From: Verrucomicrobiia bacterium
GTDB lineage: Bacteria > Verrucomicrobiota > Verrucomicrobiia > Opitutales > Opitutaceae
NCBI GenBank assembly: GCA_011525695.1
Contig: WYBX01000041.1
Span: forward strand, 62,001 to 126,000
Reading direction: 5' to 3'
DNA: 64,000 nucleotides
Shown here: one piece after another, positions 8,002 to 16,053 of the stretch
Layout: each line of letters begins with the position of its first letter
How positions within the stretch are numbered: position 1 is the first letter of the stretch
Notes under the pieces: generated by a model
Told to the model about the DNA's origin: nothing
The model's input: the letters and a program-made list of their open reading frames with translations, nothing else
Database searches by the model: none
Made by a program: the position numbers and the translations under genes

Positions 8002-9068
8002 TGGATGCAGGCTGAGCCCGGCAGGCCGGCAACACATCCGGGTGCGGCACGCGCGAGATCGGCCGGGGTGTTCAGATTGAGGAGTTGCACCGCTTCGCCC
8101 GCGGTCAGGTCAGGGGATTCCAGTAGACCTCTTGCCTTCAGGATGGCACAGGCCTCCTGCAGCGGGCGGCCTTCACCAAGCACGGCCTGCAATACCGGCA
8201 GCGCCGAACGATGCCAGGCGGCAGCGAACGGCTCAAACCCGTTTTCATGCAGGGGAACGACGGATACACCCGCCATGCGAGACAGGTCGGCGATGCGCCC
8301 GAGCAGATCGGCGGCAATCAGCGGCAGGTCGACCGCCAGTACGGTGAGCACCGGCCGGTTCGCGACGGCCAGCCCATTGACCAATGCACCAACGGCACCA
8401 ATGGCGGCGCCCGAATCCTCGATTCGCCGGAAACCCGCCGGTGTCCAGGGTTGATCGGGCCGGCATGCGAGCAGCAGCGGCCACGCGCCTGATCGCGCGA
8501 GGGTTGTGGCCTGATGTTCCCTTAGGGGACGCCCCTGCCAGGCGAGCGCGGACTTGTCCGTGCCCATCCTTCGCGACCGACCGCCGGCCAGCAGGAGACC
8601 GGCCGCACCGGGGCAATCCACTCGCAGGGACCCATCGCTCAGGATTTTCGCCCTCAGCCCCCCGCGACCGCGGAGCCAGGCTTCGGCTCCGGCCGTGACC
8701 ACCTTGTCCATCCAGTAGCACGGGCTGCACTCCGCCATGCCTTGAAAGCGGACTCCCTGGACGGAGAAACGCCGCCCGATCATTCCGGTGAGGTCGATGC
8801 CACGGGTGATGACATTGCGCCGGTAGGCGCCATCCGAATACGGGGCCGGGGACAGCTCCCGCAGGAGCGTCCGGTGCACCTCCTCGGCAAAGAATGTGAT
8901 CTGGCCGGGATAGTCCGGCCGGTGGTCGAAGAAGCGATCGCCGACAATGCCGCGGCCCGCGACGCATTCGACCCGATCCGGCGATACAACCGGATGGTCA
9001 CCCTGCGGGCGACCGTGATGACCAAAGAAGTTGTGGCCGCCGGTGATATGGAGCGCCGAAATCCTCAT
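7998..9068 (-). CDS. MOSC domain - molybdenum cofactor guanylyltransferase (MobA) fusion
   Basis: This 356-residue protein has two domains. Residues 1-152 form a MOSC domain with the conserved ECSPC cysteine (Cys114), a sulfur-carrier module linked to molybdenum-cofactor handling. Residues 156-356 are MobA-like, with the nucleotide-binding signature LLLAGGRSRRMGTDKS (158-173), which attaches GMP to molybdopterin. The two in one chain suggest coupled sulfuration and guanylylation for the neighbouring molybdoenzyme. The ATG at 9068 has GGGAG about 8 bp upstream and was preferred to the longer frame from 9140. The gene follows fdhD by 68 bp on the same strand. Confidence 0.88.
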   Translation of the reverse strand: MRISALHITGGHNFFGHHGRPQGDHPVVSPDRVECVAGRGIVGDRFFDHRPDYPGQITFFAEEVHRTLLRELSPAPYSDGAYRRNVITRGIDLTGMIGRRFSVQGVRFQGMAECSPCYWMDKVVTAGAEAWLRGRGGLRAKILSDGSLRVDCPGAAGLLLAGGRSRRMGTDKSALAWQGRPLREHQATTLARSGAWPLLLACRPDQPWTPAGFRRIEDSGAAIGAVGALVNGLAVANRPVLTVLAVDLPLIAADLLGRIADLSRMAGVSVVPLHENGFEPFAAAWHRSALPVLQAVLGEGRPLQEACAILKARGLLESPDLTAGEAVQLLNLNTPADLARAAPGCVAGLPGSACIH

Positions 9069-9136
9069 CGATGACTCCCGCTCCCGTGTGGAGACATCGA
9101 CCCGGTAAGCCGGATCCGAAATGGCAGACGGTGGAT

Positions 9137-10036
9137 TCACTGGCGGGGAGCGGGTTCACGGTAGCGGCTGGCGGAACCGCAGGAACTTCCATTGCCGCCA
9201 TCCATTTCTCGCGCGAGCCGTTCAATGCCGGTGTAAACGTTCAGTCGCTCCGCCCGCAGAAAGCCAATCAGCGTCTGGCGGCCACGCTCGGCACAGGCGA
9301 TGGCCAGGCTCGAGGGTGCGCCGATGCCGGCGATCAGCGGAATGCCCGCGGCGAGCGCCTTTTGTACAAGTTCGAAGGAAACGCGGCCGCTGAGGAGCAG
9401 TCCGTGCCCGCGCAGAGGCAGACGACGGTCCAGCACGGCACGGCCGAGCACCTTGTCGAGGGCATTGTGCCGCCCCACGTCCTCGCGCACGAGTTCCAAC
9501 TCGCCTGTGGGCGCGAACAAGGCGCAGGCATGAAGTCCGCCCGTGGTGGCAAAGACGGGTTGCGAGGCGCGCAACCGTGCTGGAAGCTCCACCAGTCGCG
9601 CGGGATCGAAGGCGGGACCGTCCAGCGCGGGAGGGAACGCCTGCAGCACCGCGTCGAGCGTGGCCTTGCCGCACACGCCGCAGCTGGAGGAACTGAACAC
9701 GTGCCGCGTGAGCCGGCCCAGATCCAGCGATGCGGAAGGCGCCAGCAGGGCGTTCACGACATTGCCCGACGCCCCGTCGGCCTGATCGCGGCACAGCACG
9801 ATGTCGAGGATGTCATCGGCATTGCGAATGACGCCCTCGGTGAGAAGAAAGCCGGCGGCGAGTTCGCGATCATGTCCCGGCGTGCGCATCACCACCGCCA
9901 CGCTCCGGTCGCCGACGCGGATTTCCAACGGCTCCTCGACTGCGACCACATCGGAGATCGGAGCAGGGTGGGTGGCCGCAAGTGACCAGTCAGCCTGCCA
10001 CTGGCGGATCAAGACTGTGACCGGATCGGGGTTCAT
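9137..10036 (-). CDS. fdhD: Formate dehydrogenase accessory sulfurtransferase FdhD
   Basis: This 299-residue protein has the FdhD core, including the cysteine pair in SSSCGVCGKA (Cys119 and Cys122, equivalent to Cys121/Cys124 of E. coli). It also has the conserved REDVGRHNALDKVLG and LSGRVSFELVQKA segments. FdhD relays sulfur from IscS to bis-MGD before insertion into formate dehydrogenase. The ATG at 10036 gives a length near the family norm, but no clear Shine-Dalgarno is seen, so the start is moderately certain. It lies between the fdhF-like gene and the MOSC-MobA fusion, consistent with one cofactor operon. Confidence 0.94.
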   Translation of the reverse strand: MNPDPVTVLIRQWQADWSLAATHPAPISDVVAVEEPLEIRVGDRSVAVVMRTPGHDRELAAGFLLTEGVIRNADDILDIVLCRDQADGASGNVVNALLAPSASLDLGRLTRHVFSSSSCGVCGKATLDAVLQAFPPALDGPAFDPARLVELPARLRASQPVFATTGGLHACALFAPTGELELVREDVGRHNALDKVLGRAVLDRRLPLRGHGLLLSGRVSFELVQKALAAGIPLIAGIGAPSSLAIACAERGRQTLIGFLRAERLNVYTGIERLAREMDGGNGSSCGSASRYREPAPRQ

Positions 10037-10073
10037 CGGCAGGGCAAGGGATTCCACGAGTCCGATGACGTCA

Positions 10074-10089
10074 ACTGCGGCCGCAGTTT
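10074..10089. repeat. 16-bp perfect palindrome upstream of fdhD
   Basis: AACTGCGG followed by CCGCAGTT forms a perfect dyad 38 bp upstream of the proposed fdhD start. It may be a regulator site or a transcript hairpin; nothing else in the window matches it that I could find. Confidence 0.5.
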
Positions 10090-10247
10090 GGGCCGCGTTT
10101 CGCTCGCACCCCGCGGCGGGGCGCCGCGGCTCCAACTACAGGCCGATCGAAAGATACCGCATGATTGCGCTGATATCGGTTCGAGTCGTTCACGTTTGCG
10201 ACGATTTGATGGAGTAGCGGGAACGGTCCATTTCCGACCCATTCATG

Positions 10248-10403
10248 CTCATTTCTCATTCAGAATGACCTTCCTGGAGGGACGACCTCCGTGTCGTCCA
10301 CAAACCCAATGTGACATTCATCCTGCGCAGCTTATCGATGGGCCGTGACGGAGCACGGCCCTCCATGTACGAAGTTCGGAACTCTCTGGCCGTGACGGAG
10401 CAC
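10248..10403 (-). repeat. 156-bp inverted repeat, copy B
   Basis: This is the reverse complement of 3791-3946 with two mismatches. It fills most of the fdhF-fdhD gap (10037-10435), carries the same two hairpin types, and is followed directly by a GTAGCGA-family heptamer array. Confidence 0.9.
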
Positions 10404-10406
10404 CAT

Positions 10407-10442
10407 CATGCTCGCTACTCGCTACTCGGTACTCGCTACTGG
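10407..10442 (-). repeat. Heptamer array supplying the stop codon of the molybdoenzyme gene
   Basis: On the minus strand the array reads CCAGTAGCG, then heptamers, then GCATG. These are the boundary sequences of the arrays at 6072 and 43147. The TAG of the fdhF-like gene is inside the first unit. Confidence 0.88.
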
Positions 10443-12721
10443 TTTGGTTGCGGCATCTCCGTCATCTCCGACACGGCCGGATCGCGCACCGATTCCAGCC
10501 TGACGCGTGCGTTGTAATCCGGGGTGTCGCTGGACGGCTCACGCGAGTTTCGCGGTAGGAGATGGTTTCCTTCAGGCCAGTGGATCTGCAAATTGCCCGG
10601 TGCAATCGGCGCGATAAAAACCCGGCCGCGAAACCGGCCGGACTCGCTGACGAGGTCCACGGGATCGCCCTGCATGAGGTGGAGCGCGGCGGCATCATCG
10701 GCATTCATCAGCACCGCGTCGCGGGCGGCGCCATTCAGAGGATCGACGGCCGCGTAGATCAGCGAATTGAACTGCTTGCCGCGGCGCGTGCTGACGTGGA
10801 ACGAACCATCCGCGGGCGGCGGAACCGGGATGGCCGGAACGGTGAAGACCGCGCGTCCCTCCGGCAGCGGAAATTTGCCGCCGGCGCACAGGTGCCGGCC
10901 GCCGTATTGGAACGCATCGCCGGTTTTGCGCAGATGCTGGATGCCGTCGTAGAACGGCACCACCCGGGCAATTTCCTCCCGCAGCGCCCAGCCATCGGCA
11001 CTGCCCAGTTGCGCGGCGCGCTCGGGCCATGCGGCTGCAGCGAGATCCCGAAGGATTTTCCACTCGGCGCGCGCCTCGCCGACCTGCCGGGGCAGCTCCG
11101 GACTGAACATCACGCGGCGTTCGGTGCTGGTTTCTGTCCCGCCATCGTCCTGTTCATAGCGGGTTTTTGCCGGCAGCAGCCAGACCTCCTCGCCGGGATC
11201 CACCAGCATCTGATCCGTGACAATGATGTCCTGGTGCACGCGGACCGGCACGCGCTCCAGCGCGGCACGGGCGTAGTCCGGATCGGGCATCGTGCGGAGC
11301 AGGTTGCCGCCGGCGCAGTAGAAGACATCGAGGCGGCCGCGATGCGCGGCTTCGATCATCTCCGGTGTGGTGAACCCCGGCCGATCCGGGATCGGGAAAC
11401 CATACTCGCGTTCCAGCGCGGCCGCGTTTTCGCGGGTGATCGGCAGCCCGCCGGGCAGCGCGGTGGAATAGCAACCCATCTCCGCGCCGCCCTGCACGGA
11501 CGAGTGGCCGCGGATCGGGACGACGCCGCAGCCATCGCGGCCCACCCAGCCACGCGCCAGCCCGAGGTTCAGGATCATCCGGGCGCCATCGGCACCCGCG
11601 GGTTGTTGCGTGATGCCCATGCTCCACACGAGAACGCCATTGCGCGCGGCACCGATCAGCGCCGCAAATTCCTCCATGTCTGCCCGCGACAGTCCGCTCG
11701 CCGCTTCCAGTTCGGGCCACCCGGTCTGCGCAACCGTGTCGCGAAGATTCGCGAACCCGGTCGTGTGGGCATCGATGAACTCCTGATCGACCTTTCCGGC
11801 GGCGATCAGGGCCTTGAGCGTGCCATGAAGAAACGCGACATCGCCTCCCTGGGCTACGGGAAACCAGTGATCGGCAAAGGATGTCCCGAAAAGCGCGCTG
11901 CGGGTGTCCGAGGGCACCCAGTAATGCCGCATCCCCGGCTCGAGGTAGGGATTGACGAGGATGATCCGAGCGCCGCGCCGCTTGGCCTCGAGAAGGTACT
12001 TCGTGGTGACGGGTTGATCGTTGGCGGGGTTCGCGCCGAAGAAGACAATCACGTCGGCGGCCATCCAGTCGATGTAGCTGCAGGTCGAAGCTGCAACGCC
12101 GATCATCCCCTTCATCGCGGCGGTCGACGGCGCGTGGCAGAGCCGGGCCGCGTTGTCCACATGGTTGGTTCCGAGAAAACGCGCGGCCTTCTGCGCCATG
12201 TAATAGACCTCGTTGGTCACGCCGCGGGCGGTGATGAAGAAGGCCAGCCGCTGCGGGTCGGTCGCACGCAGCCGCGCGCCGAGTCGCGCGTGGACTTCGT
12301 CCCAGCTGACGCGCGTGAATCCCGGTTCGCCGCGGCGCCGGACAAACGGGAATGGCAGCCGGCCAAGTTCGCGGAGGGCTGCGTTGTCGAGCCCGGCGAG
12401 AGCGCCGACATCCGCCAGCCGGCTGGGATCGAGCGGGCCGACGGTATTGAGCCGCAGCAGGTTCAGCCGCGTCATGCAGAGGTGGACGCCCGGGATGGTC
12501 CAGTCGTGGAAGCCGGCGACGCCGAGGGCGCAGCCGTCGCAGACGCCCTTGCTCAGAACCTTCCAGGCGTAGGTGGGATTGTCGCGGTTGCGCCAGGCGA
12601 CCACGAGCATGTCGCGAAAATGCCGGGGCTTCCGCCAGCCGATCCCGAACGGGAGCAGGGGTGCGAGCCGTTCGCGGAATCCGGGGCGAATTCGGCGGGC
12701 GGAAAGATGATCGACGGGCAT
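10436..12721 (-). CDS. FdhF/YdeP-family molybdopterin oxidoreductase (formate-dehydrogenase-like)
   Basis: This 761-residue protein belongs to the Mo-bisPGD oxidoreductase superfamily. Near the N-terminus it has Cys61 and Cys64 (SKGVCDGCALGVAG) and Cys82, fewer and differently spaced than the classic four-Cys cluster motif, as in the YdeP subfamily. Cys195 in NAARLCHAPST aligns with the selenocysteine position of E. coli FdhF (ARVUHGP), so it is the likely Mo ligand. The C-terminal molybdopterin dinucleotide-binding domain is present (DAVLMNADDAAALHLMQGD). fdhD and MobA downstream support formate dehydrogenase activity, but YdeP relatives have other proposed roles such as acid resistance. The start is ATG 12721; the stop lies in a heptamer repeat. 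Confidence 0.87.
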   Translation of the reverse strand: MPVDHLSARRIRPGFRERLAPLLPFGIGWRKPRHFRDMLVVAWRNRDNPTYAWKVLSKGVCDGCALGVAGFHDWTIPGVHLCMTRLNLLRLNTVGPLDPSRLADVGALAGLDNAALRELGRLPFPFVRRRGEPGFTRVSWDEVHARLGARLRATDPQRLAFFITARGVTNEVYYMAQKAARFLGTNHVDNAARLCHAPSTAAMKGMIGVAASTCSYIDWMAADVIVFFGANPANDQPVTTKYLLEAKRRGARIILVNPYLEPGMRHYWVPSDTRSALFGTSFADHWFPVAQGGDVAFLHGTLKALIAAGKVDQEFIDAHTTGFANLRDTVAQTGWPELEAASGLSRADMEEFAALIGAARNGVLVWSMGITQQPAGADGARMILNLGLARGWVGRDGCGVVPIRGHSSVQGGAEMGCYSTALPGGLPITRENAAALEREYGFPIPDRPGFTTPEMIEAAHRGRLDVFYCAGGNLLRTMPDPDYARAALERVPVRVHQDIIVTDQMLVDPGEEVWLLPAKTRYEQDDGGTETSTERRVMFSPELPRQVGEARAEWKILRDLAAAAWPERAAQLGSADGWALREEIARVVPFYDGIQHLRKTGDAFQYGGRHLCAGGKFPLPEGRAVFTVPAIPVPPPADGSFHVSTRRGKQFNSLIYAAVDPLNGAARDAVLMNADDAAALHLMQGDPVDLVSESGRFRGRVFIAPIAPGNLQIHWPEGNHLLPRNSREPSSDTPDYNARVRLESVRDPAVSEMTEMPQPNQ

Positions 12722-12765
12722 GTGGGTGGGGTGTGGGTGGGGACTGAGCGGAGCATGCAGGCGAA

Positions 12766-12856
12766 GGACCAAAGACCAAGGACCAAGGAGTGAGGAGCGA
12801 GGACGGAGGACGGACGACCGAGGACAGATGACAGAGGGCGGAGGGCGGACGACGGA
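12766..12856 (+). repeat. Heptamer array, GGACCAA/GGACGGA family, 13 units
   Basis: Thirteen consecutive 7-bp units drift from GGACCAA through GGAGCGA to GGACGGA and GGGCGGA while keeping exact phase. It lies immediately upstream of the fdhF-like start in the 419-bp gap 12722-13140, which contains no gene. Confidence 0.9.
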
Positions 12857-12930
12857 CGGGTGACTACGGCTTGCCCGGCGAAGCCTCGATCTTCGTTAAG
12901 CCCTCGGTGGAAAAGTTGGTGAAGGCGGGA

Positions 12931-12972
12931 CGACGGAGGGCTGAGGACGGAGGACCAGGGACCAAGGGACTT
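12931..12972 (+). repeat. Heptamer array, GGACGGA/GGACCAA family, 6 units
   Basis: Six units in perfect phase end GGACCAG, GGACCAA, GGGACTT. The same terminal order is seen at 59102-59136 and, in reverse orientation, at 41504-41538. About 70 bp of other repeated-looking DNA separates it from the array at 12766. Confidence 0.88.
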
Positions 12973-13026
12973 TCCAAGAACCGACCTGTTCACATCTTCT
13001 CAAGGGGGCGTCATATCCGCTCTGAA

Positions 13027-13155
13027 ATTGGCGTCCATTCGCGTTCATTGGCGGTTGGCCGCTGAATTGATTCCTATGAGCATCGAGCGTTGCCCAATCT
13101 TCGCTTCGAACACGCCCCCCTCCTTCGCGGCCATGGGCGTCTATTCGCGGTTGGG
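13027..13155 (-). repeat. CGCGAA-type short repeats reaching into the next gene's stop
   Basis: Two copies of a motif related to AACCGCGAATGGACGCC lie at 13027-13060 and 13121-13155. The second covers the last codons and TAG of the dehydrogenase gene at 13141, so its C-terminus (GRQPNRE) is repeat-derived. Related copies lie at 15083 and 41291. Confidence 0.7.
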
Positions 13156-14034
13156 CTGCCGGCCTTTGAACGTCAGTTCGGCGATGCCACTCTTGTCGAG
13201 ATCGCCGAGCCCCAGCGCGACCATCCGTTCGTATTGCTGCTTCGTGGCTGCTGCGAGCGGCAGATCCAGTCCGGCCTGAACCGCGAGTTTCCAGGCAATC
13301 GTGGAGTCCTTTGCGGCATGGGCGGCGGAGAAGTAGCAGTCATGGGCGCGGTTCTGCATGTCCTCGCCGTCCGTCTTCAGCACCTGCGAGTTCGCGCCGG
13401 TCTGCGAAAAGACCTCGCGCAGCATCGCGAGATCCAGCCCGAGGGCGGCGCCGAGGCCAAGCCCTTCAGCGAGGCCGGCCGTGTTGATATTCATGACCAT
13501 GTTCACCAGTGCCTTCACCTGCGCCGCCTGCCCGGTGCTCCCGATATAGCGCAGCGCCGAGCTGAGTTTTTCCAGAATCGGCTTCACCCGCTCGAAGGCG
13601 GCGCGATCGCCGCCGCACATGAGATAGAGGGTGCCGTTGCGGGCCTGGGGAATCGACGACGCCATGCACCCTTCGAGTGTGACGGCGCCGGCCGCCCGGG
13701 CCCGCCGTTCGACCTCGACATGGGTCGACGGCGACAGGGTGGCGCAATTGACGAAAATCTTTCCGGTGGCGCCGACCAGCAGCGAATCGCCGGCTTCAGC
13801 GAACACAGCGAGCTGGGCGGCGTCGTCGGTGACGACGGTGAAGATGACCTCGGCCGCGCGTGTCACATCGGAAAGATGTTGCGCGTGAAGGGCGCCGAGT
13901 TCCTCGGCGAGCGCTGCTGCCGAGGGCGCATGGGTATCGTGGACGGCGGCGACGCGGTAGCCGCAGTCCTTGAGCCGGCGCGCCATGTTGGCGCCCATCC
14001 GGCCGACGCCGACGAATGCAATGGTTTCAGGCAT
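13141..14034 (-). CDS. NAD(P)-dependent oxidoreductase, 3-hydroxyisobutyrate dehydrogenase family
   Basis: This 297-residue protein has an N-terminal Rossmann fold (ETIAFVGVGRMGANMARRL). The beta-hydroxyacid dehydrogenase catalytic segment is GQAAQVKALVNMVMN, with Lys174 and Asn178, followed by the helical C-terminal domain (CYFSAAHAAKDSTIAWKLA). The family oxidises 3-hydroxyacids such as 3-hydroxyisobutyrate, tartronate semialdehyde or L-threonate; the exact substrate cannot be read here. The ATG at 14034 is preferred to the longer frame from 14082. It lies 72 bp downstream of the thymidylate-synthase-family gene on the same strand. The C-terminal codons are in a short repeat. Confidence 0.88.
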   Translation of the reverse strand: MPETIAFVGVGRMGANMARRLKDCGYRVAAVHDTHAPSAAALAEELGALHAQHLSDVTRAAEVIFTVVTDDAAQLAVFAEAGDSLLVGATGKIFVNCATLSPSTHVEVERRARAAGAVTLEGCMASSIPQARNGTLYLMCGGDRAAFERVKPILEKLSSALRYIGSTGQAAQVKALVNMVMNINTAGLAEGLGLGAALGLDLAMLREVFSQTGANSQVLKTDGEDMQNRAHDCYFSAAHAAKDSTIAWKLAVQAGLDLPLAAATKQQYERMVALGLGDLDKSGIAELTFKGRQPNRE

Positions 14035-14106
14035 GGGGGTGGGAATTGAACGTGAATGGCACAGCGCCCCGGCAGAAGTCAAAGGGGCACTTTTCGTTCC
14101 CGCCGC

Positions 14107-15018
14107 TCAATGACTCCGGTCGTATTCGGCGATCTTGGCGCGAACGGCGACCTCGGCCTCCTGGTACATTTCCTGGATCATCGGATCCGAGAACTCGTAG
14201 GTCCGCTCCGCCAGGGTGCTTCGCGGGATCCGATCGAACAGCCGGGCCTTCGCGTCGGCGATATCCTTCCCGTAGATGTGGTAGGAATCAGCCTGCCAGT
14301 TGAGCCGGCCGAGTCTCACCGTCCGGCCTGTGCGCCGCGCGATCTCGGCGGCGATCACGTCGCGATTGAACATCACGAACCCAAAGAGGTTCATGAAGCT
14401 CGCGCCCCACGCATCGTTGCTGCGGAACCGGATGTTGCAGTTCAGCCACCAGGCATCCTCGTCCTCCGTCAGCCGATACCAGAGCGACTGGAGGCATGGC
14501 GGATCGTAGCAGTCCAGATCGATGTTCGGCATCCAGGTGATCATTTGCGCCTGGCGCGTGAACGGCTGTTTCACGAGCTTCGCGATCACGGCCTCGATTT
14601 GGTTGATGTTGAATCCGCCGGCGCGGGTTCGCTGTCCTTCGCGCTGTTCCTGCCAGGTGCCGTAGGCCGCGAGCCGGCCGTGATACGTGTATTCCCAGCG
14701 CGTGTCGGCGGGGTCGTTCAGGTTCTTCACCCAGTGATCCTTGGCGCCGCCGACCTCGAGCACATATTCCCGCAGGTCCTCGATCCCGCCGGGAAACGCC
14801 TTGTGGATCATCGGCTCGGAAAGCGGATCGAGCACGGTGAGATTCATGGTGCAGTCGAGGCTCGGCGGATCGCCGGGTTTGTCGTACTGCGTTCGGAACG
14901 GGGCGCCGTTCTCGTAGAGCGCGACGATCGCGCGTTCATGCGCGGCGGCGAGGCTGTTCTCGCACACGTGCAACACAGGAATGTTCTTCATGCTGGTCTG
15001 GACGTTGGCATGTGAGCC
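14107..15018 (-). CDS. Thymidylate synthase superfamily protein
   Basis: This 303-residue protein carries the core of the thymidylate synthase / dCMP hydroxymethylase fold. It has a nucleophile-type cysteine in DPPCLQSLW (Cys176, cf. LPPCH), the phosphate-binding-like IRFRSNDAWGASFMNL (Arg200-Ser-Asn-Asp) and DSYHIYGKD (His248, Tyr250). The residue after the catalytic Cys is Leu instead of the usual His, and the N-terminal half is unlike bacterial ThyA, so it may be a divergent ThyA, a nucleotide hydroxymethylase or a relative with new chemistry. The ATG at 15018 is chosen because GAGG lies 6-7 bp upstream; the ATG at 14991 lacks one. It sits among carbohydrate genes, an unusual place for DNA-precursor synthesis. 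Confidence 0.72.
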   Translation of the reverse strand, partial: GSHANVQTSMKNIPVLHVCENSLAAAHERAIVALYENGAPFRTQYDKPGDPPSLDCTMNLTVLDPLSEPMIHKAFPGGIEDLREYVLEVGGAKDHWVKNLNDPADTRWEYTYHGRLAAYGTWQEQREGQRTRAGGFNINQIEAVIAKLVKQPFTRQAQMITWMPNIDLDCYDPPCLQSLWYRLTEDEDAWWLNCNIRFRSNDAWGASFMNLFGFVMFNRDVIAAEIARRTGRTVRLGRLNWQADSYHIYGKDIADAKARLFDRIPRSTLAERTYEFSDPMIQEMYQEAEVAVRAKIAEYDRSH

Positions 15019-15082
15019 CATGCGCTTCCTCACCCGACCGCGAGGCGATTCCGTTCCCCTCCCGATTATCCGGGATCATGCA

Positions 15083-15119
15083 GTTCAACCGCGAATGGAC
15101 GCCGATTTCCGCGAATGAA
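15083..15119 (+). repeat. CGCGAAT-type short intergenic repeat
   Basis: The 219-bp gap 15019-15237 contains one copy of the AACCGCGAATGGACGCC motif followed by CCGCGAATGAA. The same motif family occurs at 13027, 13121 and 41291. Confidence 0.65.
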
Positions 15120-15237
15120 GGTCACGGCGGAACTCCTCCGCAGCTCGCCGGCGGCCTTTCGCGAACGGAATATCTTCACGACGGAGGACGCGCTGCAGCG
15201 GGTGTGAACGGTTGGTCAGCGGGATTGCATCCTGCAG

Positions 15238-16053
15238 TCACTTCGCGGTGTACCCGCCGTCGACCGGAAGGTTGATGCCGGTGATGTAACTGGCCGCATC
15301 GCTGAGCAGAAACACGACGGCTCCACCGATCTCGCGGGCCTCCGCCATCCGGCCAAGCATGGTCATCCTGCCGTAGCGCTCGAGGAACGCGGCGGCCTGC
15401 GGTTTTTCGGGGTTGTAGATCCCGCCGGGGGAGACGGCGTTCACGCGGACGCCTTTCGGGCCGTAGTGCGATGCCAGGTACCGCGTGAGATTGAGCATGC
15501 CACCCTTGTGGAAGAAATAGTCCGGCGGTGGATTGGCGCCGCCGCTGTCCTCGTAGAGCCACGGATTCATGCCCACCATGCCCATCATCGAGGCGATGTT
15601 GACGATGCTTCCCCGGCCGGCGGAGGCCATGGCGTCGCCGAATGCGCGCACGCTGGCAAAGAAGCCGGTGGCATTGGTCGCCATCGATTCCTGCCACGCC
15701 TTGAGCTCACTGTCGAATCCGCGCATCGGCCGAGTCACGGCATTGAAGACAAGACCGTCGATCTTCCCGTGGCGCGCGAGCATTCGGTCGCGCAGGGCGT
15801 GGATTGATGATTCTGAGCCGATATCGACTGCCTCCGCTTCGACACGCTGATTCCTGGCACGAGCCGCGGCGGCAGCCGCCTCCAGGGAATCGCGCCTGCG
15901 CGACGCCACAGTCAGGATCGCGCCAGCCCCGCCAATTGCGTCCACCAGCGCCCGACCGAGCAGTCCGCTTCCGCCAATCTGAACGATGACGGAGCCGGCC
16001 AGGGAGAACGGTGTCGCCGTTTCAGGCGTAGGGGCCGGAGGCATTGTGTTCAT
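15238..16053 (-). CDS. SDR family oxidoreductase (module 1)
   Basis: This 271-residue short-chain dehydrogenase begins with a glycine-rich NAD(P) motif of unusual form (VIVQIGGSGLLGRAL). It has FNAVTRPM in place of NAG, then IVNIASMMGMVGMNPW, a Tyr-x3-Lys-like active site seen as DYFFHKGGMLNLTRYLASHYGPKGVRVNAVSPG (split here for length: DYFFHKGGM, VRVNAVSPGG), and the C-terminal YITGINLPVDGGYTAK. In this family the catalytic pair is YxxxK; here the equivalent region reads YFFHK. It is closely similar to the SDR at 53433-54218. It overlaps the HpcH aldolase by 32 bp, so the operon is translationally linked. The start could also be the ATG at 16044. Confidence 0.9.
   Translation of the reverse strand: MNTMPPAPTPETATPFSLAGSVIVQIGGSGLLGRALVDAIGGAGAILTVASRRRDSLEAAAAAARARNQRVEAEAVDIGSESSIHALRDRMLARHGKIDGLVFNAVTRPMRGFDSELKAWQESMATNATGFFASVRAFGDAMASAGRGSIVNIASMMGMVGMNPWLYEDSGGANPPPDYFFHKGGMLNLTRYLASHYGPKGVRVNAVSPGGIYNPEKPQAAAFLERYGRMTMLGRMAEAREIGGAVVFLLSDAASYITGINLPVDGGYTAK

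Noticed and set aside
10562-12793. 743-codon open frame on the plus strand opposite the molybdoenzyme
   Set aside because: It is antisense to a well-supported gene, has a biased arginine/proline/histidine-rich composition typical of high-GC shadow frames and no recognisable domain.
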